A stretch of DNA of 40,223 bases from a virus: positions 1 to 40,223 of the IMG/VR virus record IMGVR_UViG_3300031877_000338; one strand, 5' to 3'. Each line of letters begins with the position of its first letter. Within the stretch, counting starts at the first letter, position 1. Position numbers and translations under genes: made by a program. Below are positions 38,261 to 40,223 of this stretch, one piece after another. The notes below the pieces were generated by a model, which had not been told where the DNA came from, searched no databases, and saw nothing but the letters and a program-made list of their open reading frames with translations.

Positions 38261-38771
38261 AAGGGATATAGACAACAGCGATGGGGCGAGGATCAGGAAT
38301 ATCAAGCTCTTGCTGGACTGGCTCTTCATCCTTCACCCACTCAATAATCTCTCCTGCCTTCGTATGGACTACAAAAGGCTCATCATGACAAGGTGGTGGC
38401 TGATTCTCATTTGCAGGGAAAGAGAGCACCTCACCGGTGAGGGTATTGACAAGGACACCATATCTCCACGCGAGGACGAAGGACTCATCATCCTCATCCT
38501 CAAATGCGGATGGCTCATTATAAAACTCGATCTCAGACATAGGGTCAAGTGGAGCCACAGGGGGAACGGAAACAGCAGGCATATTATTCATCTCTTTAGC
38601 ATTGTCCCTGGCGATGGACACGGATGCCCAACCGACAAGGGAGAGCAAAAAAACGGCGAACAAAAGGAAAACAGGAAGCGGGGCGAGGGCGCCGGCGATA
38701 ATGACGAAGGGGATGGCGGCCAGAAAGAAAAGACCAAGATTCTTGAGAAGATGGGTAAAGAAGCGAGCCAT
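38259..38771 (-). CDS. Two-helix membrane protein, 170 aa
   Basis: ATG 38771, chosen because GGAGGTG lies 7 nt upstream; the frame is open further upstream but there overlaps another gene. Two membrane helices (LGLFFLAAIPFVIIAGALA and VFLLFAVFLLSLVGWASVSI), then a Pro/acidic soluble domain (EIEFYNEPSAFEDEDDESFV, TLTGEVLSFPANENQ). The C-terminal part is cytoplasmic or periplasmic depending on topology. A likely membrane effector or exclusion protein (inference). Confidence 0.6.
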   Translation of the reverse strand: MARFFTHLLKNLGLFFLAAIPFVIIAGALAPLPVFLLFAVFLLSLVGWASVSIARDNAKEMNNMPAVSVPPVAPLDPMSEIEFYNEPSAFEDEDDESFVLAWRYGVLVNTLTGEVLSFPANENQPPPCHDEPFVVHTKAGEIIEWVKDEEPVQQELDIPDPRPIAVVYIP

Positions 38772-38799
38772 AGCAGAACACCTCCAAAGAAACAGGATG

Positions 38800-38991
38800 T
38801 CAAGAAACCAACGACACCAGCAACGAGAAGAAGCGGCAGACAGAGAGAGAAGAAACTGGGCGACACAGGAAAAGACAACAGGATGACCGGTGGTGGAAGA
38901 AGCGGCAGAAGCCACAGCGAGCCACCACAGGAGAGGAGCCGGGAACATGGACAACATTAGAAGGAGAAGAAACAGGGAAACAAGAGACCAC
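38800..38991 (-). CDS. Cysteine/serine-rich small protein, 63 aa
   Basis: GTG 38991 is 8 nt from GGGAGG, and GGGAG-GTG-CTCCC forms a hairpin that could hide this site. Product is rich in Ser, Cys, Phe and Val (VARCGFCRFFHHRSSCCLFL). Codons are pyrimidine-rich like the neighbouring genes. It may be real or a low-complexity frame. Confidence 0.4.
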   Translation of the reverse strand: MVSCFPVSSPSNVVHVPGSSPVVARCGFCRFFHHRSSCCLFLCRPVSSLSVCRFFSLLVSLVS

Positions 38992-39013
38992 AGGGAGCAC
39001 CTCCCAAAACTAA

Positions 39014-39439
39014 CTAACTGCGGACAGACAAACTAAGCAAATCCAACTGAGAACTATCGGCAGAGGGACTGTCAACAAAGTACCGCACAGGGACGCCAGC
39101 GCGAGAAGCACAGCCAACACAATGACAAGTGCCGGAGCAGGGCGAACCAGTAACAAAGAACGCAACACAAAGGTCAACACCGGAATCAATCATTTGTTGA
39201 TTACGAACCAGACCGGCGCGGCGACCGAACCGAGACCAATCAGGAGAGAAAACACGGACGGGGATACCAAGATCGGCACACACAGAACCAGCCAGAGAAT
39301 CAGCACCCGCCGCGCCACCATGAATCACAGACAAGGAAGGATGTTCACAAAGAAGTCCAGACAAGACAGAGAACATGAGGGGACGGTTCTCAAATTCACG
39401 AGAGCCAGAGACAAGAACTACGAAGCCCACAGGACACAC
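39014..39439 (-). CDS. SLOG-family protein (YpsA/DUF2493-like)
   Basis: 141 residues. VVLVSGSREFENRPLMFSVL, VIHGGAAGADSLAGSVCADL, IPVRVFSPDWSRFGRRAGLV and RNQQMID are the core motifs of the SLOG Rossmann-like fold that senses or processes nucleotides such as NAD- or ADP-ribose derivatives. The C-terminal CVAFFVTGSPCSGTCHCVG completes the fold. The start is GTG 39439 or GTG 39430, the latter 8 nt from GGGGG. SLOG proteins accompany membrane or nuclease effectors in several conflict systems. Confidence 0.85.
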   Translation of the reverse strand: MCPVGFVVLVSGSREFENRPLMFSVLSGLLCEHPSLSVIHGGAAGADSLAGSVCADLGIPVRVFSPDWSRFGRRAGLVRNQQMIDSGVDLCVAFFVTGSPCSGTCHCVGCASRAGVPVRYFVDSPSADSSQLDLLSLSVRS

Positions 39440-39442
39440 CCC

Positions 39443-39664
39443 CTAACGATCCCGATGGGGATAGTAGACAGAACGATTACCACGAGTAACGATAGTATAA
39501 CCACGCTCAGGGCAAACACGGACAACAGGCGGAGGTTCAAGAGGGGACACAGGAGGACGAGAGGCAAGAGAAAGCGCAACACACTTCTCCGCAAAAAGTT
39601 GATCACGAGACTTCGGGGAACGAGCTGTAGGAAGAGAGGAGAACAGAGAAAGTTGAGAAGCCAT
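39443..39664 (-). CDS. First gene of the accessory operon, 73 aa
   Basis: ATG 39664 with GGAGGTG 6 nt upstream. No family recognised: SQLSLFSSLPTARSPKSRDQ, then a proline-rich part (RPPVSPLEPPPVVRVC) and ERGYTIVTRGNRSVYYP. Overlapping frames on the same strand are shadows. It ends 4 bp from the SLOG gene. Confidence 0.55.
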   Translation of the reverse strand: MASQLSLFSSLPTARSPKSRDQLFAEKCVALSLASRPPVSPLEPPPVVRVCPERGYTIVTRGNRSVYYPHRDR

Positions 39665-39725
39665 TGAAAACACCTCCAGAAGAAGAACCAAAAGAGAACC
39701 AAAGATTAACCTCAAATCTACCTAA

Positions 39726-39754
39726 ATTATACCACGAAAAATAACAGGCGTCAA
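39726..39754 (-). promoter_or_regulatory. Strong promoter of the accessory operon
   Basis: Minus strand TTGACG (39754-39749), 17-bp spacer, TATAAT (39731-39726) with TGG directly upstream. It is the only good promoter seen for the 39.7-35.9 kb minus-strand genes. Confidence 0.85.
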
Positions 39755-39955
39755 GCTTTTTTTTACACACAGCGCGCATTCGACCAGAGCGCAAACCCAC
39801 ACCACAGGCCATTCTACAGCACCGCCAAAAAAAATAGAGAACACCGCCACAAAAAGCCGGAGAAAACCAACAATCAAAAATCGAAAATCGAAAATAGAGA
39901 AGCAAGCACCAAAAGACATGCAGAGCAAGAAATCCACACACCCACACACCCACTA
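39755..39955. other. Purine-rich spacer without genes
   Basis: A/G/C-rich on the plus strand, with AATCGAAAATCGAAAAT-like repeats and a poly-T run. No ribosome site or family pattern. It separates the accessory operon promoter from the last heptad tract. Confidence 0.5.
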
Positions 39956-39998
39956 TTGACTACTGATTACTGATTACTGATTACTGATTACTGACTAT
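39956..39998. repeat. Heptad tract 8, one arm only
   Basis: Only ACTGATT units (about five) on the plus strand, without the opposite arm. It may be a truncated tract, since the sequence changes abruptly to a GC-richer coding segment right after it. Confidence 0.75.
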
Positions 39999-40223
39999 GT
40001 GGTGGGCCGTACTGGCGCGCTGGATGGCGTGCGGTTCGCAAGCCAGTTGGACAGAACGATACTGACTGAGGACACGTATCGTGGGCGACATACGGAGTTC
40101 TCTATCGGCGACCATCTGACGATCAAGGACAGCACGCTATTTCCGATGGCGTACATCATGCGGAAGACGGAGTTTGACGGGTTCAGGTGGGATCTTAGTT
40201 TTCAGGAGCAGAAGCACCTGTTC
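39999..40223 (+). CDS. Unfinished coding frame at the window end
   Basis: Open frame of 75 codons to the edge. The readable product includes ILTEDTYRGRHTEFSIGDHL and FDGFRWDLSFQEQKHLF. GTG 39999 is a possible start; the frame is open to 39981 in the heptad tract. No ribosome site precedes it, so the true gene start may have been cut off by the tract. Family unknown; it may belong to the neighbouring genome. Confidence 0.4.
   Translation, partial: MVGRTGALDGVRFASQLDRTILTEDTYRGRHTEFSIGDHLTIKDSTLFPMAYIMRKTEFDGFRWDLSFQEQKHLF

Noticed and set aside
38097-38960. Long plus-strand ORF of 287 codons
   Set aside because: It is the shadow of the membrane protein and Cys-rich genes on the minus strand; product is low complexity and has no ribosome site.
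1-40223. Search for integrase, att sites and DNA polymerase
   Set aside because: No tyrosine or serine recombinase motifs, no obvious direct repeats at both ends and no polymerase motifs were found in the window.

Overview
The window looks like most of a tailed-phage (Caudoviricetes) or prophage genome from a bacterium. It holds a broken ISKra4-type transposase at the left edge and an unfinished gene at the right edge. Evidence for a phage is the run of terminase large subunit, portal, XkdF-type prohead protease, HK97-like major capsid protein, connector, head-closure and tail genes, an M15 endolysin, a RecT-like annealing protein and a divergent Xre repressor switch. Strong Shine-Dalgarno sites, many TTG/GTG starts and TTGACA/TATAAT promoters with 17-18 bp spacers point to a bacterial host. 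Frequent ATA, AGA and AGG codons hint at a thermophile or an uncultivated anaerobe. I cannot name the host. I see no integrase, tRNA, DNA polymerase or helicase.

Layout. (1) 1-610: ISKra4 remnant carrying short palindromes. (2) 712-24911, plus strand: late genes, namely a small-terminase candidate, TerL, portal, a 1077-residue protein with a DNA-ligase core, a retropepsin-like protease, a Pol-beta-type nucleotidyltransferase, the XkdF protease, a structured RNA with its own promoter and terminator, the second half of the XkdF protein fused to a scaffold-like tail, capsid, appendage proteins, a holin candidate, connector and tail proteins, and endolysin. (3) 25053-33447, minus strand: early genes ending in a minus-strand terminator, with a radical-SAM protein, small acidic proteins, a palindrome array next to a winged-helix (Rep-like) protein, an HNH homing endonuclease, regulators and recT. 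(4) 33568-34342: divergent switch with two Xre proteins, two promoters and shared ATTGATTTA operator sites. (5) 34346-35552: RHH regulator and a PAPS-reductase-like protein from divergent promoters. (6) 35909-39664, minus strand: accessory operon from one strong promoter, with a SLOG-family protein, membrane proteins, a lipoprotein and an ArdC-like ssDNA-binding protein that has no ATG/GTG/TTG start. It is punctuated by two covarying copies of an RNA element.

Most unusual points: (a) a ~350-nt pseudoknotted RNA gene lying between the two halves of the XkdF protein; (b) two copies of a GNRA-capped RNA motif with compensatory stem changes, each starting at a stop codon in the accessory operon; (c) eight intergenic tracts of degenerate 7-bp repeats, mostly built as inverted pairs that fold into hairpins; (d) four palindromes of the form GCTTTA-N7-TAAAGC as an origin or operator candidate; (e) a ligase + phosphoesterase-like fusion, a nucleotidyltransferase and a retropepsin-like protease embedded in the virion operon; (f) a RecT-like protein ending in an SSB-type acidic tip.

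Working picture: the early minus-strand genes run replication and recombination, the Xre switch chooses the programme, the plus-strand operon builds the virion, and the minus-strand accessory operon is probably host-directed (exclusion, anti-restriction or defence). Functions are inferred by reading motifs; no searches were run.
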